Positions 31,841 through 42,564 of a DNA stretch of 64,000 nucleotides are shown one piece after another. Every line of letters starts with the position of its first letter. Position 1 is the first letter of the stretch. The position numbers were made by a program, and so were the translations under genes. The notes under the pieces are model-generated. The model had not been told where the DNA came from. It searched no databases and was given only the letters and a program-made list of their open reading frames with translations. The stretch is from Rhododendron vialii (lineage: Eukaryota; Streptophyta; Magnoliopsida; Ericales; Ericaceae): assembly GCF_030253575.1 (NCBI RefSeq), contig NC_080559.1:6647501-6711500 (forward strand), read 5' to 3'.

Positions 31841-32141
31841 CCAACACGCCGCGTACACGTACCAAGGGTATTTACGAGCTTTCAGGTCTCCTCCGCGGAT
31901 AACGTTCTCTTTAATACTCTTTCTTTAACCCCACGGGATCCGTTGACAATTTCAATCGATCAAATCCACATTTTGAATGGTTCAGATTTTAAAAAGAATA
32001 AAAAAGAAGAGTGAGTGATGGAACGAGGAGAAAGAGAATAAATTTGAACTGTTCAAAATACGTTTGGACCGTTGAGATCGTGGACCTACCCTTGACCCGT
32101 TTACCTAATCCTTATCCTCCACTTTTATAGCGCCTATAAAA
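31841..32141 (+). promoter_or_regulatory. Promoter of dehydrin copy 3
   Basis: The module ccaacacgccgcgtacacgt (31841-31860) matches copies 1 and 2. TATAAAA lies at about 32135-32141 in agcgcctataaaatgaaacc. About 170 bp (roughly 31930-32100) absent from copy 1 separate them. Confidence 0.65.
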
Positions 32142-32241
32142 TGAAACCCTTGGACATTCTCTTCTCTTCACATCCGATCCCTATTTCCCGATCCACTTTT
32201 ACATACAGAGAGAGAGAGGAAAAAAGAAGAGAGAAGAAAAA

Positions 32242-32562
32242 ATGGCAGGAATCATGAACAAGATAAGCGAAACACTCCACATGGGAGGCAAAAAGGAAGG
32301 CGAGCAGCACAAGGGCGAGGGGCAGCACATGGGCGAGGGGCAGCACAAGACGGAGCAGCACTGCGGGGAGCAGCACCACGGCGGCGAGGGGCAGCGCAAG
32401 GAAGGAGGGGGGTTGATGGACAAGGTGAAGGACAAGATCCACGGCGGCGGCGGTACCGGTGGTACTCAGGATCATGAGAACAAGGGGGAGAAGAAGAAGA
32501 AGAAAGAGAAGAAGAAGAAGCACGAGGGCGGCCATGATAGCAGCAGCAGCGACAGCGATTAG
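32242..32562 (+). CDS. KS-type dehydrin, single K-segment (ancestral form)
   Basis: 106-aa protein with the family's usual length and layout. The start is MAGIMNKISETLHMGG, followed by a His/Gln/Gly-rich middle able to bind metals. One K-segment (KEGGGLMDKVKDKIHGGG, residues 53-70), a lysine cluster (EKKKKKEKKKK, 83-93) and the terminal serine run SSSSDSD (100-106) follow. Known KS dehydrins such as Arabidopsis HIRD11 are nucleo-cytosolic, are phosphorylated in the serine run and respond to cold and drought. Of the three copies this one is closest to the norm, so copies 1 and 2 appear to have gained K-repeats. Its 3'UTR lacks the gtaattaacc intron donor seen in the other two. Confidence 0.93.
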   Translation: MAGIMNKISETLHMGGKKEGEQHKGEGQHMGEGQHKTEQHCGEQHHGGEGQRKEGGGLMDKVKDKIHGGGGTGGTQDHENKGEKKKKKEKKKKHEGGHDSSSSDSD

Positions 32563-32618
32563 ATCGCCCCGTCCTTATCTTCTTTTCCGCCCTCTGCGTA
32601 CGCTTCTATATAGATCTC

Positions 32619-32656
<38 letters not shown>

Positions 32657-34039
32657 GTCCTATAGTCATAACATAAGCCATATTTCAAATTTGTGTATCG
32701 CTACGGGGCGTTGTAACGATGCAAAAGCAAAAGAGAGAACGAACTAATTCATGATCGATCAGCAAGTTTTCCGTGGATCAAAAAAAAAAAAAGATTAGCA
32801 AGTTTTTCGATCGAAAAATTATTGATAATTAAGCATTAATTATAGGAATTTTTTTTCCCTAACATACACTCATTTTGATTTTTTTTTTTTAATCCAAAGA
32901 ATTTGTGGGTCCAATCTCATGAAAATGTTTTTAAAAAATCTATTCTCTCTCTGTTTTTTTTTTTTTTTTCCTTCTAATCTTTTTGTGCATTTCTACTTTG
33001 CAGGTGTGGACGGAGTCTCGAGGGAGCTAGAAATAAAATCCTGATAGAGTGGGGGAAAAGAAATGAAGAGTGGTTTTTTCTTCAGTGTATCTATTATGAT
33101 GTATTAGTAGTAGAGCTTTATGAGATGTTATTTGGGTGGGAGTTCAATATAATGTCTCTTGATATGTTTTGAGTTATAAAAAAAAGTGTTGCCAAATTAA
33201 AATGCTTCTTCCATGTGTGCTTAAATAAATGTTGCAGTTGTTCCAAGATCAATCTCAGAAATTGGACTCCATGAATTTATCATGAGATTTGGATGGTATT
33301 AATTAGTTTGGATCGATGTTTGAACTTGAACGTCTCCATTTTGAATACTGGAACAATAATACTCCACCTCCATTCCGTAAAGAGTCCGAGGACTTCAAAA
33401 AAAAATTTAAAAAAAAAAAATTTCCAAGATTTATTCACTAATTTGTGGGAAATAGCTAGAAGTTTTTTTTTTTGGGACAAAAAATGCATTTTCTTAAAGT
33501 TAACTGTGTGTTGGGTAGAGGAAAAGAAGAAGAAAGAGACATTTGACATTTTAAGGTACTCTTTCTGTCCCATATTTATTGTTCGGTCCGTAAAACGGAG
33601 TGTTAAAAATAATTTTAAAAAAATTTAAAATTTTTTCAAAAATTAAAAATATTCATTGATATGCAGTAAGTTGTTGAAATTTTTTTGATTTTTTACAAAA
33701 ATTGTATTATTTTTAACACTCTGTTTTGCGGATCGGATAAAGGATAAAGAATTTTGGGACGGAGCGAGTATTTTTTTTATAGTATTTGTTACGGTACAAA
33801 AAAGTAAATATAGGACAAAAGCTTTAAATTAGCAAAAATTAGAAGAAAAAGACAACGGAGGGAGGGGAGAAAATTAATCAGGGGTTGTATTTGGAAGTGT
33901 AACTTAATCTAGTGTTAAATGGAGGCCATTTTGTAATTCTTACTTTTAAATTTGAAAAGAGTATAGAGGAAAAATGTTCTTAAACCAGAGAGAGAGAGAG
34001 AGGACAGAGAGAGGAAAAATGGCATGGGCCCCCTCCTTC
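32563..34039. other. 3' flank of dehydrin unit 3
   Basis: No gene. It contains a TG/TA microsatellite (about 32621-32656), the conserved tttgcaggtgtggacggagt and gagttcaatataatgtctct blocks, and AT-rich sequence with a loose inverted repeat around 33577-33750 (cggtccgtaaaacggagtgt versus acactctgttttgcggatcg). Confidence 0.6.
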
Positions 34040-34084
34040 CATGTCAGACCCCCTGACATGGCCCCCTCCTTCCATCTTTTACCC

Positions 34085-34434
34085 CGGAAAGTCTAAGGAT
34101 CCCGATTGAATTCCCGACGCCTCGCCCGATCCATTCCGGCCACCGGACGGCTGATCGGAGTCGGCTAAAAATTCTGACAAAAAAAGTCAAATGGGTGTAT
34201 GCAGGAATTAATGTCATCCGATGTGTGTAGGTAGCTGATCCAAATATTCTATTTTTTGTATTTGGATCGGCTACCTACACACATTGTATGCCGTTGATTA
34301 TAGCGCCTACCCACTTGGTTTTTTATTTTAGAATTTTTGGTCGGTTCCGATCAACTGTCCGATGGCCGGAGTGGGCCCAGCGAGGCGTCAGGAATTCGGT
34401 CTGGATCCCCCGGTTGGGAACTGTAGCACTGCTC
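34085..34434. mobile_element. Mutator-type hairpin MITE, copy 2
   Basis: A 350-bp foldback flanked by the 9-bp duplication cttttaccc (34076-34084 and 34435-34443). Its centre is an almost perfect hairpin around gtaggtagctgatccaaat and atttggatcggctacctac. It is the same family as 30272-30660 and 58245-58654 (shared gtccaaaaattct / ggccggagtgggccc type words). Confidence 0.8.
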
Positions 34435-34452
34435 CTTTTACCCTACCCCCCA

Positions 34453-34489
<37 letters not shown>

Positions 34490-34949
34490 CACACTCTTTC
34501 TCTTTCTTCCTTTTTTGATGTAAAATTTTAAATATTAATAACTTTTTTTAAAGTATTTTTTAAATAAATTTTATATATTTAAAATCTACTCAACGAAACT
34601 TATCAAACGAGCATAATATTAATGGTGAAATAATGTAAAACGAAAAAATTATATTTTCATGGTAGTTTAATAATTTTAGCACATTGTATCTATTATTTCC
34701 TCCACTTTTATTCATAACCACTCATTCTGATTTTTTTTTAATCATCTTATCTTCAATTATAACCACTCATTTAGATTTCTTTTTTATCCTCTTATCTTCA
34801 ATTTTAACCACTCATTCAGATTTTCTTCTAATCTTCAATTTTCAATATATATAACTACTTCACACTTACTCTCATTCACCACATCCTCACAATTTTCTCA
34901 TCTTTCATTTCATTTTCGTAATTCATAGAAGAACATTATGGACCAGTAC

Positions 34950-37010
34950 TGTAACATCCTTTTATCTTTGAGGTGCTTTAAAGTTATACTTTAGTAACTT
35001 AAAGGGGCAAAGTGCATTTTTTTTAAAAGTATTGTGCATGTGTGCCGTGTGTGTGTGAGTCAAAAAAGAAAAACAAAAAAAAACAAAAGCAAAAGAAAGA
35101 ACAAACCCATCAGGAGGTTTTCAACGTTAAAGAGAGAGAGAGAGAGAGAGAGAGCATCGGTGGAGGGAGAAGAAGGAGAAGAAAAGGGAATTAGGATTAG
35201 AACTTGAATTGAAGACCTTATTTGGTAATTCATGCTTTCCTATACTTAAATCAATGATTTTATTGTTCAATTTCATACTTGGCATATTGCTAACTCTGAA
35301 TTGAAGCCATGAGAGAGGGTTTTTGGGGTTGGAATTGGGTTTAATTTCAGAAAATTCGTGGTATATTATGAATACGCATAACTATGTTGAACCAAGTTGA
35401 AATTGTTCTGTTTTTGACGAATTTATTTAAGGTACCTAGAAATCTTCTAAATTCTTGAAAAAAATCCTGAATGTTTATCTGTGAGTTTATTTCATCGTGT
35501 TAAATTTTCAGAAAATAATACAAAGTGGTTTGGCCTACAAAATTCGTGGACTGAACTGGTGTCAGATTCGCGTCTGGGCAGGCAGCACAGACACATGTGG
35601 GAAAAACGGGCATAACTTCTTGCTCGGGTATCGGTTTTACACACCGTTTCTTGATTCTGAAACTAGACTTACATACCTTTCTGAACATGTAAGGTTTGCG
35701 CCTTAGTTACTTCTAGGAAAACTCAGTTTCGGTTCTGAAGTTAATGGTTTGTTAACTCTGGAAATCTGGGCAGATTTTGGAGCTATGTTATTCATCAATG
35801 TTATCATAGTTAAATGTACTTACTAGCTATGGGTTCTCATGAGTCTTAAACACTGATCAATTGGTGATGTTTTGGTATTAGAATTAATGGAAAAGATTGA
35901 GTATGTGATTTTTAATGAGCATTCGATCACAGGCTGTTCTGCAGAAACTGCAGAGTTGTGTTTCTAAGTGTGCATCTTTGGACAGTCGTAACTTTGTCAT
36001 TCGAAATCTATTTAGGACAAACTCTATATCGATATTGGTGTACTGAAAGTCTACTTTCTAATGGTGGTGGTTTCATGACCCAACTTTAATCCTATAAAAT
36101 GCTACAGTCTTTTAAAGACAGGCTGGTTGTAGGATGTCTTGTTATTTTGGGAGTGTTGTTGTGTTTGAACTTCATGTGTGATATTCTTTGGCCATTGTTT
36201 AGTTCCTTATGAGCTTATTATTCTTGTGTTGATCGTTCGTTGAACTTATTACTAATACGGTTAAGCGTGTGGTTAGGTAACGAGCTAAGTAATCGGGAGG
36301 TGCCAAAACCGTAAGTTGGCATACTTCGGTCGACTCACAGGTGAGTGTGTTTGATATCTTATATCTTTAATAAGATGTTAACATGTTGGTTGTGCATCAT
36401 GCTATGGTTGGTTTAATTACTGGCATGCATGATTGGTGTATGTTGATTGTATCCGTATAAGGTTTGTGGAGTGAGTCACATCTTAACGTGGGCCGTGCCG
36501 TTCTATTTATGGTGAATGGAAGCTTGGTGTGCGGGACACAATACCTTGGGTACATGGGATGTGGCAGACATGTCACTGCATGTGTTGTGAACATAAATTG
36601 TAGTTGTTCAGTTAGTTGTTTATGTTGAGTTTTATTGGATTTATTCTATATCTTACACACTCCTGGTTTTCCTTTGAATTGCCAGATAGCAGGGGTTCGT
36701 AGGATGGTCCACTACCGGTCGGCGTTTTGGGGTTGGCTTTAAGGTTGTTGTTTGTGTCGGTGGTGGTGAATCGTCTTGTACATATTATCAACTCATTTTG
36801 TAAAGAATGTTTTGCACTTTAGTTTGCCAAGTATGTAAAGTTATGGGTATAACGTCGACTCTTTTAATAATATTAATGTTAAGTCTTTCGCTGGTTTATT
36901 CTGAGTTAATATTTCTTGTTAAGTGATTGTTTGGTTGGTGTTTGAGAATGCCACGTGGCCGCGCTGACTCGGGCCCACAATGGGTGTCGTTTTGCGGGGC
37001 GGGGCGTGAC
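34950..37010 (+). mobile_element. Solo LTR (2.06 kb), Ty3/chromovirus style
   Basis: It begins tgtaacatccttttatcttt and ends ggggcggggcgtgaca, flanked by agtac (34945-34949 and 37011-37015). There is no internal region. The interior contains a GA microsatellite (about 35131-35154). It separates the leader and ATG-like start (34938) from the OTU-type frame. Confidence 0.88.
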
Positions 37011-37016
37011 AAGTAC

Positions 37017-37582
37017 AATTGTTCATTACGGTCATTGTGATTTCAAGGCGATAGCCGCGCAACTCTTTGGTTCTGATGATGAATGGGCTCAAGCATTACG
37101 GGACCTTATCCAAGAGATTGAATAAAATTGGGTCTTGTACGATCAGTTTTTATCCAGAATGTGATTATGTATACCAAGGGTTACAAAGACTTTGTTGCTT
37201 TTAGCAATCGGCACCAGATGATCATTGGATAGATTCTATACCATTGAAACTTGTTATCTCATCAACGTACAACGTTGTACTGCATACATTCGATATGATT
37301 ACTTCGAGTTGTCTTACTCACTTGCCATTGAGCTCCCATCCAGTTCCATTCGCAGAGCCCAAACATATAGCTATTAACCATGTTAATGGCAATCACTTCG
37401 TGCAAGTTTTCCTATACCCTTATTACCCTGTACCACCCATCATCATATGGTGGAGGCAAAATGCATCAATCGAAGCACGTGGATGGACTCATCCTTATGA
37501 AGCACGTCTCCAATTGTGGTACGAAGTAATGGAGATAGATCCACAGGGACGACGACTACAATTTGGCGAAAATATTGACTAA
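37017..37582 (+). pseudogene. OTU-like cysteine protease relic (transposon-associated)
   Basis: The frame starting near 37017 reads VHYGHCDFKAIAAQLFGSDD, matching the catalytic-Cys block of plant OTU-type proteins (G-x-C-x-F-x-x-I/V-A). It stops after about 35 codons (QEIE then stop). After a frameshift the C-terminal part is open (37244-37582, 112 aa) and contains INHVNGNHFVQVFL, the expected catalytic-His region, then WWRQNASIEARGW. Proteins of this kind are common in plant genomes, many of them in Mutator-like elements. With the stop, the shift and an LTR upstream, it is non-functional here. Family call moderate; pseudogene status strong. Confidence 0.65.
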
Positions 37583-38015
37583 ATTTGTGTATTTTATTTA
37601 TGTTCATGTATTGTTTCTATATACTCAATTATAATTAAATGAAGTTTGATTTTCAGTTTGCATTATTGACTGTTCAGAGAAATATAAAGTAAATTTAAGT
37701 GGATTCAACATACATAATTTACTTAAAAACTCAAATATAGAAGTTTAAAAAAAATGAAGGACAAAAAAATAAAAACAAAGAGAAAATATATTGGGCCCAA
37801 AAAACCATTTAATTTAAACACATTATTTCATATTCAATATTAGACTTGTTTGATAAGTTTCGTTGAATAGATTTCAAAAATATAAAATTTATTAAAAAAA
37901 TACGTGGAAAAAAGTTATTAGCATTTAAAATTTTTTAACAAAAAAAGGAAAAAAAGGAGGGGGGGTGGGGGGTTGTAAAAGGGGAAAGGGAAGGGCCCGG
38001 GTCGGGGGGTGATTA

Positions 38016-38460
38016 ACAGCACTCGGACAAAACCAGGAGTGAGAGAGAGAGAGTTTTACTTTGTATTCATTCCATTTTTTCCGACGTATAAAAATAGCGT
38101 AAGCTTTCTCCGTGGAACAGACATTCCGGCCAACCACACATTTTTGGTGCCTGTGTTGTATGTGTGACCTACGATCCCGACATTTAAACCAACTTACGGA
38201 GGCCGATAAAGTACTCGTTTCAGAGTTTCTCTCGTCAATTTGATCAGTTTAAGATGTGAGGTTTAAAGAGGCTGATATGGATAGTCTTAACGTAGTCAAG
38301 TGATTCTTTCTCCATAATAATGTCTACGGGCCCCAGCCCAATGGGCTACTGGGTTCTAGCTTTTCTCCCTCTCTAGCCAGACCACATTACGGCCCAGTCC
38401 CAATGGACGGAGATTATAGAAAAAGCCTTATGATCATGTGTAGTGGGCCGAATAAAAGGG
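38016..38460. other. Intergenic stretch
   Basis: No gene seen. There is a short GA run near 38039-38053. Confidence 0.5.
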
Positions 38461-38700
38461 CCAATAGGCCCATACTGTTGGATGGAAAATGTGCATAGTG
38501 CATCCATTGTGTAATAAATTGGCAAAATCACGGCCCATGACGTGTTTTGATAATTAATATCCGCCAATGACATATTGAGAATATTTGTTAATGCTGAAAA
38601 TGTTTTTGGCAAATATTAATTATCAAAACACGTCATTAGCCGTCATTTTCCCTAATCAATTAGGCCAATAGGCCCATACTGTTGGATGGAAAATGTGCAT
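38461..38700. repeat. 36-bp direct repeats flanking a perfect 24-bp-arm hairpin
   Basis: The 36-bp word starting ccaataggcccatactgttg is present at 38461-38496 and 38665-38700 without mismatch. Between them, 38537-38560 and 38613-38636 are perfect reverse complements (24 nt). This looks like a small MITE or foldback with a 204-bp segment duplication around it. Confidence 0.8.
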
Positions 38701-39890
38701 CCCATGTGTAATAAAGTAGAAAATAAAAACAGGCAGTGCATATTTTTAAAAAAATTAGTACATTTTTTTTGCATTCAGAAATACACTTACCCCTATTCAG
38801 TTTGGGTTTTGAAGATTTTTTTTTTAATTACCAAGAAAACAACTCTAAACCTTTCCACTAAATTTCTCTTGTGATTTAAGTATTTTACATTTCTAGGTAC
38901 ATATACTTAATATTGGACTCCTTACAGACATATCGTTATTAATATATTTTCAATTGGAGTATTAGTCTTGAGAATGAAAATTTGTACATGAAATATAAAA
39001 AGAAGGACAAATAAAATTGATGATATTAGAATTCAAAATCGAAAGATAAAAAGGATAAAGTGAGAAAATTTAGATTGCCAAAGGAAAATACAAAAAATAG
39101 AGATGTTTCTCTACTTCTTAGATGTCTCTCCATAATATTTGAAGAATCAAGAGGGTCTCTTTTTTTATTGGGCTCGATTTGAGATACTCTATTGGTACAT
39201 ATTTGCCTCTATGCAATTTTTTAGAGGAACTAGATCTACAATATATAGTATTGTAGAGTGATTTTGCGTGAGAAGAATTCAGAGCGTATAAAGTGACCTC
39301 TAATTATAATTAGTATTTAATATCTAGAAAATATTTTATACGCATTGGAATCGTGTTTGGTCTAATTCTTATTATTTGTCCTTGTCACAAGACTCACAAC
39401 AAAATAAATCCTATTAAGTTGTGGTTACTATTCATCAAATTCGTCGTCTATGAAATCATATGATCAGTGTTAATTTAATTACACTGATGACCAAATCATA
39501 AGATTTCTCGTTTATAGTAATACTAAGGTCAATGATTCTGATGGCGAAAGACATTACGATTTATTGCGCATATCATTCTAACATTTGAAATTAATCCCGA
39601 ACATAGATAATTTCGCAGACATATACATCATTGAACTCATTTTATTCTTTTATATGTTTGCATACGCCAGGAGAGCGAGAGCGATATCGAAGAATCTAGA
39701 GCCGATTCCGATTGTCTCTGAACACTACAAAAAATAGAATCAAAGAGCTTTCATGAGTTAAGATGCTTAGCTGTGTACCCTAGTTTGAAAAATTAAAATA
39801 TGGTACCGTATTCTCGAAAAATCGGAATGGACCAATGAACTTTACTGCAAAAGGAAAAAGAGAAAGGCAGAACAAGAAGTGAAATTATAT
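38701..39890. other. AT-rich intergenic stretch
   Basis: No gene recognised. The word cactacaaaaaat at about 39724 resembles a CACTA-transposon end, but no partner terminus was found. Confidence 0.5.
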
Positions 39891-40036
39891 AATAGCCCGG
39901 GAGTACCAACACGTGATACTCCGGAACCTTTACAATCATGCATTCTTGTTGGGTTTATCACTAAGTGTGTGAATCCATAAGAACATATTATTGTAAAATG
40001 ATCTGGAGTACCACATGGCGGTACTCCCGGACTATT
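39891..40036. mobile_element. Short MITE-like inverted repeat (146 bp)
   Basis: The left end aatagcccgggagtacc and right end ggtactcccggactatt are inverted. Each is followed inward by a second gatactccgg or ctggagtac word. The target duplication is not clear. Confidence 0.55.
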
Positions 40037-40118
40037 GAAAAATTACTAGAACAACAATGAGAGGTTTTTTCAATACACCAAAGAATATGACTACAAAAAG
40101 AGAAGAGAAAAAAAAACA

Positions 40119-40551
40119 GGCAGGCTACCGTCCAGTGTAGGTTGCTCATGTCCCGTCCAGTTTCGGCCAATTGTGGGCCTTTTTCGGGCCTAAAACAATG
40201 ATCAGAACCCTTCACTTTTTAAAACTTGCCAAGAACATTCGGTACGGCAAAAATCACATTAATCGGATATCATTGAATATCACCTCAAAAAGCATTAATC
40301 TTGTGAACAAAAAGATGTGCAATACTGGATTGCCACCCCTTGACACATTTGTCTTAAACTTCAATGCATTTTGAAACGATATCAAACGATATCCGATCAA
40401 CGCGATTTTTGGCGTGACCAATATTCTCGACGAGATCTAAAAAGTGAATAGTTTCGATCATTATTTTGGACCTAGAAAAGTCCCACAATTGGCCAAAACT
40501 TGACGGGAATCTACACTGGACGGGACAATCTACACTGGACAGGAGGCTCCC
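40119..40551. mobile_element. Foldback MITE with roughly 100-bp inverted arms
   Basis: The arms at 40119-40222 and 40437-40551 are inverted (gtccagtgtag, cccgtccag, ggccaattgtggg, aatgatc, ttcacttttta in order). The right arm has a local duplication of tctacactggac. Flanks are A-rich, so the duplication could not be read. It lies about 400 bp upstream of the Vapyrin-type ATG. Confidence 0.75.
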
Positions 40552-40935
40552 CTAAAGAAAATGGAAGAGACAGAACGAAAATGAGAGTTTTCAGTTATTT
40601 AATTACCATCTATCTACAGCTGTACATTGGATGTATCAAGCTTGACATGATCGAATAGATCAACGGAATTAATTGTGGTACGCGTAAGCTAATTCAAACG
40701 CTGTGGAATCAAAAGGAAAAAGAAAAAGAAAAGAACTAGTCAGCAATGTTTCTTACACCACCATTTGGAACTCTTTGATCTATGTAGCCGGCCATGAATT
40801 TCCACCTCCCTTATATTCACACCCCATCACCTTTCCCCCTTTTATTAATTCCTCGTTTCCCCTACTTGGGTGTTGATTTTCCTCCAAAACCCAGAGGAAA
40901 AATCAGAGGGGAGAGAGAGAGAGAGAGAGAGAGAG
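40552..40935 (+). promoter_or_regulatory. Proximal promoter and 5'UTR of the Vapyrin-type gene
   Basis: 384 bp between the foldback MITE and the ATG. A weak TATA-like cttatattc lies near 40810, followed by a pyrimidine-rich stretch. A GA microsatellite (about 40913-40935) runs right up to the start codon. Promoter elements are inferred only from position. Confidence 0.4.
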
Positions 40936-42564
40936 ATGGACAGGCTCATAAGCTTAGAGCCATCCAACCTAGTAGCCATAAGGGTAGAACATGGACAGAA
41001 GTGTTACGGGGAGGTCACCCTGCGCAACGTCATGTACACCATGCCGGTGGCCTTCCGGCTCCTACCGGTGAACAAGAACCGGTACTCGGTCCGGCCGCAG
41101 TTGGGGATCATAGCACCTCTCACCACATTTACCGTGGAAATAACTTACCACATCCCTCCGAACGGTTATCTCCCGGACTCGCTCCCTTACTGCAACGATG
41201 CGTTCCAGCTGCACAGCGTCGTGGTCCCCGGTGCGATAATGGTCAAAGACCATTCGTCTTTCGGGGATCTGGTCCCGAACGATTGGTTCACCACAAGGAA
41301 CAAGCAAGTGTTCCTTTATAGTGGACTTAGAATAATGTTTGTAGGAGCTCCGGTGTTGGCCCAACTCGTGGCCAACGGCTCCATGGACCAAATTAGAGAA
41401 GTGCTCGAAAAGAGTGACCCGAGCTGGAAACTAGTCGACTCGGTTGACTCAGACGGTCAGACGTTGCTTCACTTGGCGATCACTCAGTGCCGGCCTGACC
41501 TTCTTCAATTGCTCTTGGAGTTTGAGCCTAATGTCGACGCTGAGAGCCGATCCGGCTTCAGCCCGCTCGAGTTAGCGGCTGCAGGCGGAGAAGCACTCAT
41601 CGTCGAGCTGTTGTTGGCTAACAAAGCCAGCATGGAAAGGTCAAAGTCGTCCATGTGGGGGCCGATCCACCTTGCTACTAGAGGGGGCCACATCGACATA
41701 GTGAGGCTCCTTTTATTAAAAAGAGCCAAAGTCGACGCGCTCACCAAGGATGGGAACACGGCCTTACACATGGCAGTGGCGGAGGGACGGAGGGATTGTG
41801 CGAAACTACTACTGGCAGGTGGCGCCAGCGCAGACGTAAGAAACACAAATGACGGCAATACCCCTCTCCACGTCGCGGCCGCGCAAGGGGACGAGCACAT
41901 GGTTAAGCTCTTGCTCCAGAAAGCTGGAGCGAACAAAGACGTGACAAACGCGCTCGGAAAGACGGCGTACGACGTCGCGGTCGAGAACGGGCACGACAGG
42001 CTCTTCGACGCGCTCGGCCTCGGGGACAGACTGTGCGCGGCCGCCCGGAAGGGGGAAGTGAGGGCGATCTTCAGGCTCTTCGACAACGGAGCCGCGATCA
42101 ACGGACGGGACCAGCACGGCTGGACCGCGCTCCACCGGGCGTCCTTCAAGGGGAAAATCGACGTCGTTCGCGCCCTGATCGAGCGAGGGGCGGATCTCGA
42201 CGCGACGGACGAGGACGGTTACGCCGCCTTGCACTGCGCGGTGGAGGCCGGGCATAGTGAGGTGATTGAGTTGTTGGTGAAGAAAGGGGCTGATGTCGGG
42301 GCCAGGACTAATAAGGGAATGAGTGCCATCCAAATTGCCGAGTCCTTGCATTACTCGGGAATCAAGAGGATTCTAAGCCATGGTGGTTCAACCAAAGAGG
42401 TTGTGCTCAAACAAGTTGTTGCTGCTGCATCTCCAACTGGGACTCCCTTTAGGAATGGGATCAAGGAAAGAGAGGATGAGCTGAGGCAGAATCGCAGTCG
42501 TCGTTCGCGATCGCGATCCCTTACGAGTAGCTTTGATCAATCCGTGACATTGGCTGTGGTTTAA
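40936..42564 (+). CDS. VPY: Vapyrin-type protein (MSP domain + ankyrin repeats)
   Basis: 542-aa intronless gene. The N-terminal part (about residues 1-125; [20 protein letters not shown] start, [32 protein letters not shown]) is a major-sperm-protein domain of VAP type. The C-terminal two thirds hold about nine ankyrin repeats (from GQTLLHLAI near 176 to [11 protein letters not shown] near 460, including [10 protein letters not shown] and [10 protein letters not shown]). The end [12 protein letters not shown] matches the conserved Vapyrin tail. Vapyrin is a cytosolic/nuclear and small-vesicle-associated protein needed for intracellular entry of arbuscular mycorrhizal fungi and, in legumes, rhizobia; its length is about 540 aa there too. 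The start was placed at the ATG after the GA run because it gives the family N-terminus; 22 extra upstream codons are repeat-encoded. A close Vapyrin-like paralogue cannot be excluded without a tree. Confidence 0.88.
   Translation: MDRLISLEPSNLVAIRVEHGQKCYGEVTLRNVMYTMPVAFRLLPVNKNRYSVRPQLGIIAPLTTFTVEITYHIPPNGYLPDSLPYCNDAFQLHSVVVPGAIMVKDHSSFGDLVPNDWFTTRNKQVFLYSGLRIMFVGAPVLAQLVANGSMDQIREVLEKSDPSWKLVDSVDSDGQTLLHLAITQCRPDLLQLLLEFEPNVDAESRSGFSPLELAAAGGEALIVELLLANKASMERSKSSMWGPIHLATRGGHIDIVRLLLLKRAKVDALTKDGNTALHMAVAEGRRDCAKLLLAGGASADVRNTNDGNTPLHVAAAQGDEHMVKLLLQKAGANKDVTNALGKTAYDVAVENGHDRLFDALGLGDRLCAAARKGEVRAIFRLFDNGAAINGRDQHGWTALHRASFKGKIDVVRALIERGADLDATDEDGYAALHCAVEAGHSEVIELLVKKGADVGARTNKGMSAIQIAESLHYSGIKRILSHGGSTKEVVLKQVVAAASPTGTPFRNGIKEREDELRQNRSRRSRSRSLTSSFDQSVTLAVV

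Larger units (their letters stand above)
34040..38015 (+). mobile_element. Mutator-like element carrying an OTU-domain relic
   Basis: Long terminal inverted repeats bound the region. The best part is 34514-34640 against 37815-37945 (both reading like attttaaat-taataactttttt and caacgaaacttatcaaac). Weaker similarity runs outward to about 34040 and 38015. TIRs above 100 bp fit Mutator-like elements; no transposase or clear 9-bp duplication was found. Inside are a leader with tandem taaccactcattcagatt repeats (34700-34830), an OTU-type coding relic, and two later insertions: a hairpin MITE (34085-34434) in the left TIR and a solo LTR (34950-37010). Confidence 0.6.

Noticed and set aside
39722..39740. 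Possible CACTA transposon terminus (cactacaaaaaat).
   Set aside because: No matching inverted end or 3-bp duplication was found nearby; the word is short and AT-rich.
40794..41321. A 175-codon frame overlapping the start of the Vapyrin-type gene.
   Set aside because: Different reading frame with no family match; the MSP/ankyrin frame accounts for the sequence.
41505..42149. A 214-codon minus-strand frame opposite the ankyrin repeats.
   Set aside because: Shadow of a GC-rich coding region in the opposite strand.
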